Shown: one piece after another, positions 1-5,654 of the stretch
How the letters are laid out: each line of letters opens with the position of its first letter
How positions within the stretch are numbered: position 1 is the first letter of the stretch
From: an uncultured Clostridia bacterium
Lineage (GTDB): Bacteria > Bacillota > Clostridia > Oscillospirales > Oscillospiraceae
Direction of reading: 5' to 3'
Assembly: GCA_945635805.1 (NCBI GenBank)
Contig: CALZCW010000037.1
Span: 1-6,586, forward strand
DNA: 6,586 nt
The notes under the pieces: generated by a model
Told to the model about the DNA's origin: nothing
The model's input: the letters and a program-made list of their open reading frames with translations, nothing else
Database searches by the model: none
Translations under genes and position numbers: made by a program

Positions 1-759
1 TTCATCATTTTCCGCATTGACGAGGAAGGTGAGCGGGTCCCTCTGACCATCGCGGGCTATGACCGCGAGAAGGGAACTGTCTCTATCATCTTCCAGAAGG
101 TCGGCCTCTCCACCAAGATGCTGGGTGAGCTCAACGAGGGCGACTATCTTCAGGATTTCGTCGGCCCTCTCGGCAGACCTACCGAGACCGAGGGCATCAA
201 GCGCGTCTGCGTGGTAGGCGGCGGTGTCGGCTGCGCCATTGCGCTCCCGTCGGCCCAAGCCTTTAAGGAAGCCGGCTGCCAGGTCGACGTCATCGTCGGT
301 TTCCGCAATAAGGACATTGTGATCCTCGAGGACGAGTTCCGCTCCTGCAGCGATCATCTCTACCTGATGACCGACGACGGCTCCTACGGCGAGCACGGCT
401 TCGTTACTGTTAAACTCCAGGAACTGCTGGAAAAGGGCAATCAATATGATGAGGTTCTTGCCATCGGGCCTATCCCCATGATGAAGTTCGTCTGCAAGAC
501 CACCGAGCCCTTCGGCGTCAAGACCATTGTCTCTCTGAACCCCATCATGGTCGACGGCACGGGTATGTGCGGCGGCTGCCGTGTCACCGTCGGCGGCGAG
601 GTGAAGTTCGCCTGCGTTGACGGCCCGGACTTTGACGGCCACAAGGTTGACTTTGCCGAGCTGATGAACCGCAACGGCGTCTACCGCGACCAGGAGTCGG
701 AGGACGAGCAGAACCATATGTGCCGCATCGAGAAGATCGGTAAGGCACTGATCCAGTAA
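1..759 (+). CDS. nfnA: NfnA, FAD/[2Fe-2S] subunit of ferredoxin:NADP+ oxidoreductase (5' end cut off)
   Basis: Small subunit of the electron-bifurcating NADH-dependent reduced ferredoxin:NADP+ oxidoreductase, a cytoplasmic flavoprotein that carries FAD and the NADH site. The frame is open from base 1, giving 252 visible residues. The family is usually about 280, so some 30 N-terminal residues lie outside the window. Seen in order: a flavin-barrel segment with RVPLTI (residues 12-17), GPLGRP (55-60), the dinucleotide-binding stretch VCVVGGGVGCA (69-79), and a C-terminal iron-sulfur segment with D185, C190, C193 and C205 (DGTGMCGGC, then FACVDGP). One Asp plus three Cys matches the unusual [2Fe-2S] ligation known for NfnA. 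The family is related to dihydroorotate dehydrogenase electron-transfer subunits (PyrK) and to 'sulfide dehydrogenase' SudB annotations, but the nfnB gene directly downstream decides for Nfn. An ATG at base 118 is internal, not the start, because the conserved barrel lies before it. Confidence 0.92.
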   Translation, partial: FIIFRIDEEGERVPLTIAGYDREKGTVSIIFQKVGLSTKMLGELNEGDYLQDFVGPLGRPTETEGIKRVCVVGGGVGCAIALPSAQAFKEAGCQVDVIVGFRNKDIVILEDEFRSCSDHLYLMTDDGSYGEHGFVTVKLQELLEKGNQYDEVLAIGPIPMMKFVCKTTEPFGVKTIVSLNPIMVDGTGMCGGCRVTVGGEVKFACVDGPDFDGHKVDFAELMNRNGVYRDQESEDEQNHMCRIEKIGKALIQ

Positions 760-773
760 GGGAGGAACCTAAG

Positions 774-2162
774 ATGCCGAATATGCAGATGACAAAGACT
801 CCCATGCCTGAGCAGGAGCCCAATGTACGCAACAAGAATTTCAAGGAAGTTTCTCTCGGCTACACCGAGGAAATGGCCATCAACGAGGCAAAGCGCTGCC
901 TGAACTGCAAAAAGCCCCTGTGCGTCGGCGGCTGCCCCGTCAATATCCGTATCCCCGAATTCATCTCCAAGGTCGCTGAGGGCGATTTCCAGGCGGCCTA
1001 TGAGATCATCACCTCCACCAACGCCCTTCCCGCCCTCTCCGGCCGTGTCTGCCCCCAGGAGAGCCAGTGCGAGTGCAAATGCGTCCGCGGCGTCAAGGGC
1101 GAGCCTGTCGCCATCGGACGTCTGGAGCGCTTTGTTGCCGACTGGTACCGGGAAAACGTCAATCAGATGCCCGAAAAGCCCGCCTCCAACGGCATTAAGA
1201 TCGCCGTGGTCGGTTCCGGTCCTGCTGGTCTGACCTGCGCCAGCGAGCTTGCCAAGAAGGGCTACGCCGTCTCGATCTTCGAGGCGCTGCACACCGCCGG
1301 CGGCGTTCTGGTCTACGGTATTCCCGAATTCCGTCTGCCCAAGTCCATCGTCGCCAACGAGGTCAAAAAGCTGGAAGCCATGGGCGTTGAGGTCATGACC
1401 GATATGGTCATCGGCAAGGTACTGTCGGTGGACGAGCTGTTTGAAATGGGCTACAAGGCCATTTTTGTCGGCTCCGGCGCAGGCCTGCCCATGTTCATGC
1501 ACATCCAGGGCGAGGCTCTCAAGGGCGTCATGTCCGCCAATGAATATCTGACCCGCATCAACCTGATGAAGGCCTACACCGGCGAAAGCGACACGCCGGT
1601 CATCGTCTCCAAGGCCGTAGCCGTTGTCGGCGGCGGCAATGTGGCAATGGACGCCGCCCGCTGCGCAAAGCGTCTCGGCGCGGAACACGTTTACATCGTC
1701 TATCGCCGTGGTGAAGCGGAAATGCCCGCCCGTCTGGAGGAGCTGCACCACGCCAAGGAAGAGGGCATCGAGCTGTGTACCCTCTGCAACCCGACGAAGA
1801 TCCTGGACGACGGCAACGGCCGTGTCGGTGCCATGGAGTGCGTCCGCATGGAGCTGGGTGAGCCTGACGCCTCCGGCAGACGCCGCCCCATCGCCATTGA
1901 GGGCAGCGAGTTTGAACTGCCCGTCGATACCGTTATCATGGCACTGGGCACCTCTCCCAACCCGCTGATCCGTTCCACGACGCCGGGTCTGGAGACCAAC
2001 AAGAAGGGCTGCCTCATCGTCAACGAGGAAAACATGACCACCCGTGAGGGCGTCTACGCCGGCGGCGATGCCGTTACCGGCGCGGCGACGGTCATTCTCG
2101 CCATGGGTGCCGGCAAAAAAGCCGCTGCCGCCATTGACGCCAGCTTCCAAAAGCAGGTATAA
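774..2162 (+). CDS. nfnB: NfnB, NADPH-binding FAD/2x[4Fe-4S] subunit of ferredoxin:NADP+ oxidoreductase
   Basis: Large subunit of Nfn. In characterised enzymes it holds the bifurcating FAD, the NADP(H) site and two [4Fe-4S] clusters, and couples reduced ferredoxin plus NADH to reduction of 2 NADP+, reversibly. The 462-residue length is normal. Seen: N-terminal cysteine-rich domain with C42, C45, C50 and C54, then C93, C99 and C103 with E96 in RVCPQESQC; FAD Rossmann motif VVGSGPAGL (145-153); NADPH-binding GGGNVAMD (286-293); C-terminal flavin motif YAGGDAVTGAATV (428-440). GGAGG at 761-765 lies 8 bases before the ATG at 774, which selects this start over the Met codons at residues 4 and 6. 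The gap to nfnA is 14 bases, so the two are co-transcribed. The protein resembles the small subunit of glutamate synthase and is often annotated gltA, but no large GOGAT subunit is present and NfnA is adjacent. C101 is an extra cysteine in the second cluster motif. Confidence 0.94.
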   Translation: MPNMQMTKTPMPEQEPNVRNKNFKEVSLGYTEEMAINEAKRCLNCKKPLCVGGCPVNIRIPEFISKVAEGDFQAAYEIITSTNALPALSGRVCPQESQCECKCVRGVKGEPVAIGRLERFVADWYRENVNQMPEKPASNGIKIAVVGSGPAGLTCASELAKKGYAVSIFEALHTAGGVLVYGIPEFRLPKSIVANEVKKLEAMGVEVMTDMVIGKVLSVDELFEMGYKAIFVGSGAGLPMFMHIQGEALKGVMSANEYLTRINLMKAYTGESDTPVIVSKAVAVVGGGNVAMDAARCAKRLGAEHVYIVYRRGEAEMPARLEELHHAKEEGIELCTLCNPTKILDDGNGRVGAMECVRMELGEPDASGRRRPIAIEGSEFELPVDTVIMALGTSPNPLIRSTTPGLETNKKGCLIVNEENMTTREGVYAGGDAVTGAATVILAMGAGKKAAAAIDASFQKQV

Positions 2163-2199
2163 ACCGCTGCGCTTTTTCCCATACTTCCATAAGACAAAC

Positions 2200-2236
2200 G
2201 CCTCTGCCGGCTTGCGTCGGCAGAGGCAGATTTTTT
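2200..2236 (+). terminator. Rho-independent terminator of nfnAB, possibly attenuating the CBS gene
   Basis: A perfect 10-bp GC-rich stem, GCCTCTGCCG (2200-2209) with CGGCAGAGGC (2218-2227), an 8-base loop, three bases (AGA), then T6 (2231-2236). It begins 37 bases after the nfnB stop codon. It ends two bases before the ribosome binding site of the next gene, so no separate promoter fits between them. Confidence 0.88.
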
Positions 2237-2249
2237 ACGGGAGGTAACT

Positions 2250-2678
2250 ATGAAAGTACAGGATGTGATGACCAAAAAGCTCATCAGCGTTTCCCCGGAG
2301 GAAAACGCCTGTGTGGCGGCAAGACTGCTCTCGCACTACAACATAGGCGCCCTGCCGGTCTGCTCCAAGGACGGCAAGCTGCGGGGCATGGTCACAGACC
2401 GCGACATCGTTCTGCGCTGTGTGGCGGCGGAGGAGGACCCCCAGACCACCAGGGTTAAGGACATCATGACGCGCCGCGTATTCTCCGTGACCTCGGAGGA
2501 GAGTCTGGACGGAGCCTCGGCGCTGATGGCCCGGGAAAAGGTCCGCCGCCTGCCGGTGGAGGCGAACAACAGGATCGTCGGCATGGTGTCCCTGTCCGAT
2601 ATCACCAAGCACTCACAGGATCCCGCCGGAAGTCTCAGCACCCTCAATCAGATCTCCGAGAACGTGCGGATGTATTGA
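2250..2678 (+). CDS. Small stand-alone protein with two CBS domains
   Basis: A 142-residue cytoplasmic protein made almost only of a tandem CBS (Bateman) pair. CBS1 covers about residues 1-62: VMTKKLISVSPEE, then IGALPV and GMVTDRDIV (46-54). CBS2 covers about 68-123: DIMTRRVFSVTSEE, then VRRLPV and GMVSLSDIT (111-119). A short tail of about 20 residues follows, without a catalytic or DNA-binding domain. Such pairs in general bind adenine nucleotides or related ligands, with the Asp of T-D-R-D/S-x-S-D contacting ribose. Ligand and partner cannot be read from this sequence. The start is well supported: GGGAGGT at 2239-2245 lies four to five bases before the ATG. It follows nfnAB on the same strand across a hairpin, so it may be read by leakage from nfnAB, or from a promoter upstream of the hairpin that I could not recognise. 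A nucleotide- or redox-sensing role is inference from fold and neighbourhood. Confidence 0.92.
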   Translation: MKVQDVMTKKLISVSPEENACVAARLLSHYNIGALPVCSKDGKLRGMVTDRDIVLRCVAAEEDPQTTRVKDIMTRRVFSVTSEESLDGASALMAREKVRRLPVEANNRIVGMVSLSDITKHSQDPAGSLSTLNQISENVRMY

Positions 2679-2680
2679 GA

Positions 2681-2734
2681 AAATGCGCGAATGGCTGCAG
2701 CAGGATCCAATGATCCGCGGCCATTCGCGCATTT
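2681..2734. terminator. Long palindrome between convergent genes, likely bidirectional terminator
   Basis: A perfect 14-bp outer stem (AAATGCGCGAATGG at 2681-2694 with CCATTCGCGCATTT at 2721-2734) continues inward with CTGC/GCGG (one G-U pair in RNA), a four-base bulge (AGCA, 2699-2702), and an inner GGATC-CAAT-GATCC hairpin (2703-2716). It starts two bases after the CBS stop codon and ends 16 bases before the pfkA stop codon. On the + strand it is followed by T-rich GATTATTTTGTTG. On the - strand it is followed by TTTT-rich sequence only weakly (T run at the stem edge, then CTCAATA). It therefore terminates + transcription best and may serve pfkA too. Confidence 0.83.
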
Positions 2735-2750
2735 GATTATTTTGTTGTCC

Positions 2751-3737
2751 TTATACGCCGGTCATGGCTTCCAGGACGGTGAATTCTTCCTTGTCGATGC
2801 CCTTCTGCATCGCCAGGGCCTCGTCGATATCCATATCACACATGGTGCCGTTACGCAGGCAGACGATACGGTTGGTGCCGCCGCTTGCCAGAATGTCCAC
2901 GGCGCGATAGCCCATCCGTGTAGCCGTCACACGGTCGCGGGCAGTGGGATTGCCGCCGCGCTGGATATGTCCCAAGACTGTCACCCGGGGCTCCAGGGCA
3001 GTCTCTTCCTTGATGCGTTCAGCCACCTGGAAGGCGCTTCCTGCGCCCTCGGCGACGACCACCATGTAATGGGTAAAGCCGTTGAGACGTGCGTTGCGGA
3101 TCTTTTCAATGACCTCCGTGTCAAAGTCCTGATCACTCTCCGGCACCAGAACCGCCGTCGCGCCGACTGCCAGGCCCACATAGAGCGCCAGATGACCCGC
3201 GCTTCTGCCCATGACCTCCACGACGGAGCAGCGCTCATGGGACTGCATGGTGTCGCGCAGCTTGTCGATGCACTCGATGGCGGTGTTTGCCGCCGTGTCA
3301 AAGCCGATGCAGTAGTTGGTGCAGGCGATGTCGTTGTCGATGGTCCCCGGAATGCCTACCACGGAAATTCCGTGCTTGGACAGAGCCAAAGCGCCCCGGA
3401 AGGTACCGTCGCCGCCGATGGCAACAATGCCGTCCAGACCCAGCATTTTACAGGTGTTGACGGCCTTTTGCTGGCCCTCTTCCGTCATGAATTCCGTGCT
3501 GCGGGCGGTATAGAGCATGGTGCCGCCCCGATTGATGATATGGGCGACGCTCTTTTCGTCCAGACGCACAATGTCGCCGTTGATCAGGCCGTTATAGCCG
3601 CGGCGGATACCGACGACCTCAATGCCGCGGAAGATGGCAGCACGGACAACGGCACGGACCGCCGCGTTCATACCGGGTGCGTCGCCGCCGCTGGTCAGAA
3701 CACCGATGCGCCGCACCGCGTTTTTGCTTTCCTTCAT
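2751..3737 (-). CDS. pfkA: ATP-dependent 6-phosphofructokinase
   Basis: Phosphorylates fructose 6-phosphate to fructose 1,6-bisphosphate, the committing step of glycolysis, in the cytoplasm. The 328 residues fit the bacterial PfkA family (about 320). Seen: N-terminal ATP-site motif GVLTSGGDAPGMN (12-24), IGGDGTF (107-113), PGTIDND (130-136) with D134 as the expected catalytic base, the substrate-binding MGRSAGHLAL (176-185), and GHIQRGG (256-262). Gly in GGDG and Gly in PGTIDND are the residues typical of ATP users; pyrophosphate-dependent enzymes normally carry Asp and Lys there. The start at 3737 is supported by GAGGTGA (- strand, 3750-3744) six bases upstream. The gene is convergent with the CBS gene and divergent from nadE, so it is probably monocistronic. 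Regulation by allosteric effectors is a family property and was not assessed here. Confidence 0.96.
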   Translation of the reverse strand: MKESKNAVRRIGVLTSGGDAPGMNAAVRAVVRAAIFRGIEVVGIRRGYNGLINGDIVRLDEKSVAHIINRGGTMLYTARSTEFMTEEGQQKAVNTCKMLGLDGIVAIGGDGTFRGALALSKHGISVVGIPGTIDNDIACTNYCIGFDTAANTAIECIDKLRDTMQSHERCSVVEVMGRSAGHLALYVGLAVGATAVLVPESDQDFDTEVIEKIRNARLNGFTHYMVVVAEGAGSAFQVAERIKEETALEPRVTVLGHIQRGGNPTARDRVTATRMGYRAVDILASGGTNRIVCLRNGTMCDMDIDEALAMQKGIDKEEFTVLEAMTGV

Positions 3738-3756
3738 TTTTTATCACCTCGTTCCC

Positions 3757-3785
3757 ATTGTAGCGTGTTTTTTTCAAAAAGTAAA
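3757..3785 (-). promoter_or_regulatory. Candidate pfkA promoter
   Basis: On the - strand, TTTACT (3785-3780, 4 of 6 to TTGACA) and TACAAT (3762-3757, 5 of 6 to TATAAT) are separated by 17 bases. The predicted transcript would start near 3750, right at the Shine-Dalgarno sequence, giving an unusually short leader. That makes the call tentative. Confidence 0.4.
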
Positions 3786-3788
3786 TAG

Positions 3789-3817
3789 TAGAAAAGAGGG
3801 GAGAAGCGTGATATAAT
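3789..3817 (+). promoter_or_regulatory. nadE promoter with extended -10
   Basis: A consensus TATAAT at 3812-3817 is preceded by TGA (TG at 3809-3810), forming an extended -10 element. A weak -35, TAGAAA (3789-3794, 4 of 6), lies 17 bases upstream. Predicted start near 3824, with a leader of about 22 bases that contains AGGAGG at 3834-3839. This is the best-matching promoter in the window. Confidence 0.75.
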
Positions 3818-3845
3818 ATGAAAAAATGTCAACAGGAGGCCCATT

Positions 3846-4580
3846 ATGTTTAATGCTGAAAAAGTAACAAAGGATATTGTCCAATGGATCCGCGACTGGT
3901 TTGAGCGCAACGGGAAAGGCTGCAACGCCATTGTCGGCATCTCCGGCGGCAAGGACAGCTCCGTTGTGGCCGCGCTCTGTGCCGAGGCCCTGGGTAAGGA
4001 TCGTGTGATCGGCGTTCTGATGCCCAACGGAGAGCAGCACGACATTGATATGTCCCGGCTCCTGGTGGAGCATCTCGGCATCCGCCACTATGTCATCAAC
4101 ATTAAAAACGGCTATGACGGCCTGCTGGGTGAGATCACGGACAAGCTCGGCTCCGTCAGCCGGGATACTACCATCAACCTTGCACCCCGTCTGCGCATGG
4201 CCACGCTCTACGCCGTTGGACAGAGTAATAACGGCAGAGTTGCCAACACCTGCAATCTCTCTGAGGACTGGGTCGGCTACTCCACCCGCTACGGTGACAA
4301 TGCCGGTGATTTCAGCCCTCTGTCCATGCTCTGCGTCCGGGAGGTCAAAGCCGTCGGCCGCGTGCTCGGTCTGCCGGAGGTCCTGATTGAAAAGGTTCCC
4401 ATTGACGGCCTTTGCGGCCAAACGGACGAGGAAAAACTGGGCTTTACCTATGAGACCCTCGACCATTACATCCGCGAGGGCGTCTGTGAGGACGCGGAAA
4501 CCAAGGCGCGGATCGACCACCTGTACGCACTGAACCGGTTCAAGGTGCGGTATATGGACGTGTTTCCCTATGAGCCGTAA
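3846..4580 (+). CDS. nadE: NAD+ synthetase, ammonia-dependent type
   Basis: Last step of NAD biosynthesis: ATP-dependent amidation of deamido-NAD+ via an adenylylated intermediate. The protein is 244 residues, the size of the single-domain NH3-using enzymes, and lacks the N-terminal nitrilase-type glutaminase domain of the longer form. Seen: the N-type ATP-pyrophosphatase P-loop GISGGKDSS (31-39), NLAPRLRM (111-118), the substrate-binding segment TCNLSEDWVGYSTRYGDNAGDFSPL-like (135-159, described by position), and GLCGQTDEEKLGF (188-200), typical of the C-terminal loop. The start at 3846 is supported by AGGAGG (3834-3839) six bases upstream and by a good promoter just before it. The ammonia source is not shown here; a separate glutaminase is possible. 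The 3' end overlaps the phosphoesterase gene by 11 bases, suggesting one transcript and translational coupling. Confidence 0.95.
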   Translation: MFNAEKVTKDIVQWIRDWFERNGKGCNAIVGISGGKDSSVVAALCAEALGKDRVIGVLMPNGEQHDIDMSRLLVEHLGIRHYVINIKNGYDGLLGEITDKLGSVSRDTTINLAPRLRMATLYAVGQSNNGRVANTCNLSEDWVGYSTRYGDNAGDFSPLSMLCVREVKAVGRVLGLPEVLIEKVPIDGLCGQTDEEKLGFTYETLDHYIREGVCEDAETKARIDHLYALNRFKVRYMDVFPYEP

Positions 4581-5460
4581 TATGGGTAGTAGAGATGCAG
4601 TGACCTCCAAAAAGAAAAAACGGATTATCGTTCTTGCCGTTGTGGCAGCCGTTCTTTTGGCTCTCATGATATGGACAGCCTGGGCCAATGGGGCGCTTGA
4701 GCTTACTACATACGCGATCGCGAGTGAGAAACTCCCCAAAACCTTTGACGGCTATCGTATCGCTCACATTTCCGACCTGCACAATGCACAATTCGGCGAT
4801 GGCAATGAAAAGCTCCTTGCAATGCTGCGTGAAGCGGAGCCGGACATCATTGCCATTACCGGAGATCTGATTGACTCCCGTAACACGGATATTGGGATTG
4901 CACTCCACTTTGCGGAGGAAGCTGTAAAAATTGCCCCCTGCTATTATGTAACGGGCAATCACGAAGCCAGAGTGTCTGCGTATGACGCGCTGAAGGACGG
5001 CTTGCTGGAATTGGGTATTATCGTTCTCGAGGATGAACGGGCTGACCTTGAAATATCCGGAGAACACATTACACTGCTCGGCGTGAATGATCCGAGTTTC
5101 CTGGCCGATCCCGCGGACGAGGAAGCGCTCATGCAGAGCAAGCTACAGGAACTGATGAACGGGGCAGAGAACTATACGATTCTTCTCTCCCATAGACCGG
5201 AACTGTTTGAACTCTATGCGGAAAGCGGTGCCGATTTGGTTCTCTGCGGTCACGCTCACGGCGGGCAGTTCAGACTTCCGCTTGTAGGCGGCCTTGTAGC
5301 GCCCAATCAGGGCTTGTTTCCCAAATACGATGCCGGCGTATATACAGAGGGAAATACCAATATGGTGGTGAGCAGAGGCATCGGAAACAGTCTGTTTCCT
5401 TTTCGGTTCAATAACCGGCCGGAAGTGGTTCTGATAGAACTTATTCAGGAAACTGATTAA
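4570..5460 (+). CDS. Membrane-anchored metallophosphoesterase (YkuE/YaeI-like)
   Basis: A calcineurin-like phosphoesterase of 296 residues. The N-terminus has a basic cluster KKKKR (14-18) followed by one hydrophobic segment (about 19-38), an uncleaved signal anchor that should place the catalytic domain outside the membrane. All metal-site motifs are present in order: DLH (69-71), GDLID (98-102), GNHE (129-132), SHRPE (207-211) and GHAHGGQ (227-233). The arrangement matches the YkuE/YaeI branch. Its substrate is not known from sequence; LpxH-like lipid A chemistry is unlikely in a Gram-positive. Start choice is uncertain: ATG 4570 overlaps nadE by 11 bases, ATG 4582 begins just after its stop, and neither has a good Shine-Dalgarno, which fits translational coupling. 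The third codon positions are clearly less GC-rich than in the neighbours (11 of 20 G/C in a stretch at 4741, against 17 of 20 in samples of nfnB, nadE and the XRE gene). Confidence 0.91.
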   Translation: MSRNMGSRDAVTSKKKKRIIVLAVVAAVLLALMIWTAWANGALELTTYAIASEKLPKTFDGYRIAHISDLHNAQFGDGNEKLLAMLREAEPDIIAITGDLIDSRNTDIGIALHFAEEAVKIAPCYYVTGNHEARVSAYDALKDGLLELGIIVLEDERADLEISGEHITLLGVNDPSFLADPADEEALMQSKLQELMNGAENYTILLSHRPELFELYAESGADLVLCGHAHGGQFRLPLVGGLVAPNQGLFPKYDAGVYTEGNTNMVVSRGIGNSLFPFRFNNRPEVVLIELIQETD

Positions 5461-5485
5461 AAACGATCTTCTGGACTGAACAAGC

Positions 5486-5515
5486 AGCCCGCTGTAGCAT
5501 CCTCTACAGCGGGCT
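5486..5515. terminator. 12-bp perfect hairpin after the phosphoesterase gene
   Basis: AGCCCGCTGTAG (5486-5497) and CTACAGCGGGCT (5504-5515) pair perfectly around a six-base loop, starting 25 bases after the stop codon. The position suits a terminator for nadE and the phosphoesterase gene. However, the + strand continues ATGATAATATTG without a T run. The - strand continues GCTTGTTC, only modestly T-rich, so the hairpin may instead belong to a lost - strand gene or have another role. Confidence 0.55.
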
Positions 5516-5524
5516 ATGATAATA

Positions 5525-5553
5525 TTGGGCAAGCATCTATGCCGCTTTGCCAA
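5525..5553. repeat. Imperfect inverted repeat upstream of the XRE gene
   Basis: TTGGGCAAGC (5525-5534) and GCTTTGCCAA (5544-5553) are complementary at 8 of 10 positions around a nine-base spacer. It lies between the 12-bp hairpin and a second small palindrome. It could be a hairpin or a protein-binding site; there is no direct functional sign. Confidence 0.3.
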
Positions 5554-5559
5554 CTGTAC

Positions 5560-5574
5560 TCAACCGTGGGTTGA
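5560..5574. promoter_or_regulatory. Small palindrome TCAACC-GTG-GGTTGA, possible operator
   Basis: A perfect six-base inverted repeat with a three-base centre, 22 bases upstream of the candidate -35 of the XRE regulator gene. Size and symmetry suit a dimeric HTH protein, and XRE regulators often control their own genes, so it is a possible operator. One copy only is visible, so it is inference. Confidence 0.3.
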
Positions 5575-5596
5575 CGCCCGTTTTCCGTTTGGTCGA

Positions 5597-5625
5597 TTGT
5601 ACGCAGGGCAATAAGCTGTTAGAAT
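5597..5625 (+). promoter_or_regulatory. Candidate promoter of the XRE-TPR gene (extended -10)
   Basis: TAGAAT (5620-5625, 5 of 6 to consensus) preceded by TGT (TG at 5617-5618) forms an extended -10. A poor -35, TTGTAC (5597-5602, 3 of 6), lies 17 bases upstream. The expected start near 5632 gives a short leader with the ribosome binding site at 5641-5646. Confidence 0.5.
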
Positions 5626-5654
5626 GAAAACACAAAAGGAAAGGAGAAAACCAA

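Noticed and set aside
681..2150. A 489-codon open frame on the - strand across nfnB
   Set aside because: It is exactly codon-aligned with nfnB, so its stops would require TTA, CTA or TCA in nfnB, codons that are rare in this GC-rich gene. The product is a His/Gly/Asp/Ala-rich sequence with no recognisable domain, while nfnB has complete cofactor motifs.
774..2162. Glutamate synthase small subunit (GltD/GltA) for the large nfn gene
   Set aside because: The fold is shared, but the adjacent NfnA-type subunit and the absence of a GOGAT large subunit favour Nfn.
2751..3737. Pyrophosphate-dependent phosphofructokinase
   Set aside because: The sequence has GGDG and PGTIDND, the glycine signatures of ATP-dependent enzymes, not GGDD and PKTIDND.
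2691..3788. A 365-codon open frame on the + strand opposite pfkA
   Set aside because: It has the same codon-aligned antisense register, no family motif, and starts inside the terminator palindrome. pfkA is complete and unmistakable.
3827..3832. Perfect TTGACA on the - strand as a -35 box for pfkA
   Set aside because: At 16 to 18 bases downstream there is no -10-like hexamer (ACGCTT at 17), and the nearer TATTAT is only eight bases away.
3774..4739. A 321-codon open frame on the - strand opposite nadE
   Set aside because: Again codon-aligned with the real gene, with low-complexity shadow composition. It would run through the divergent promoter region.
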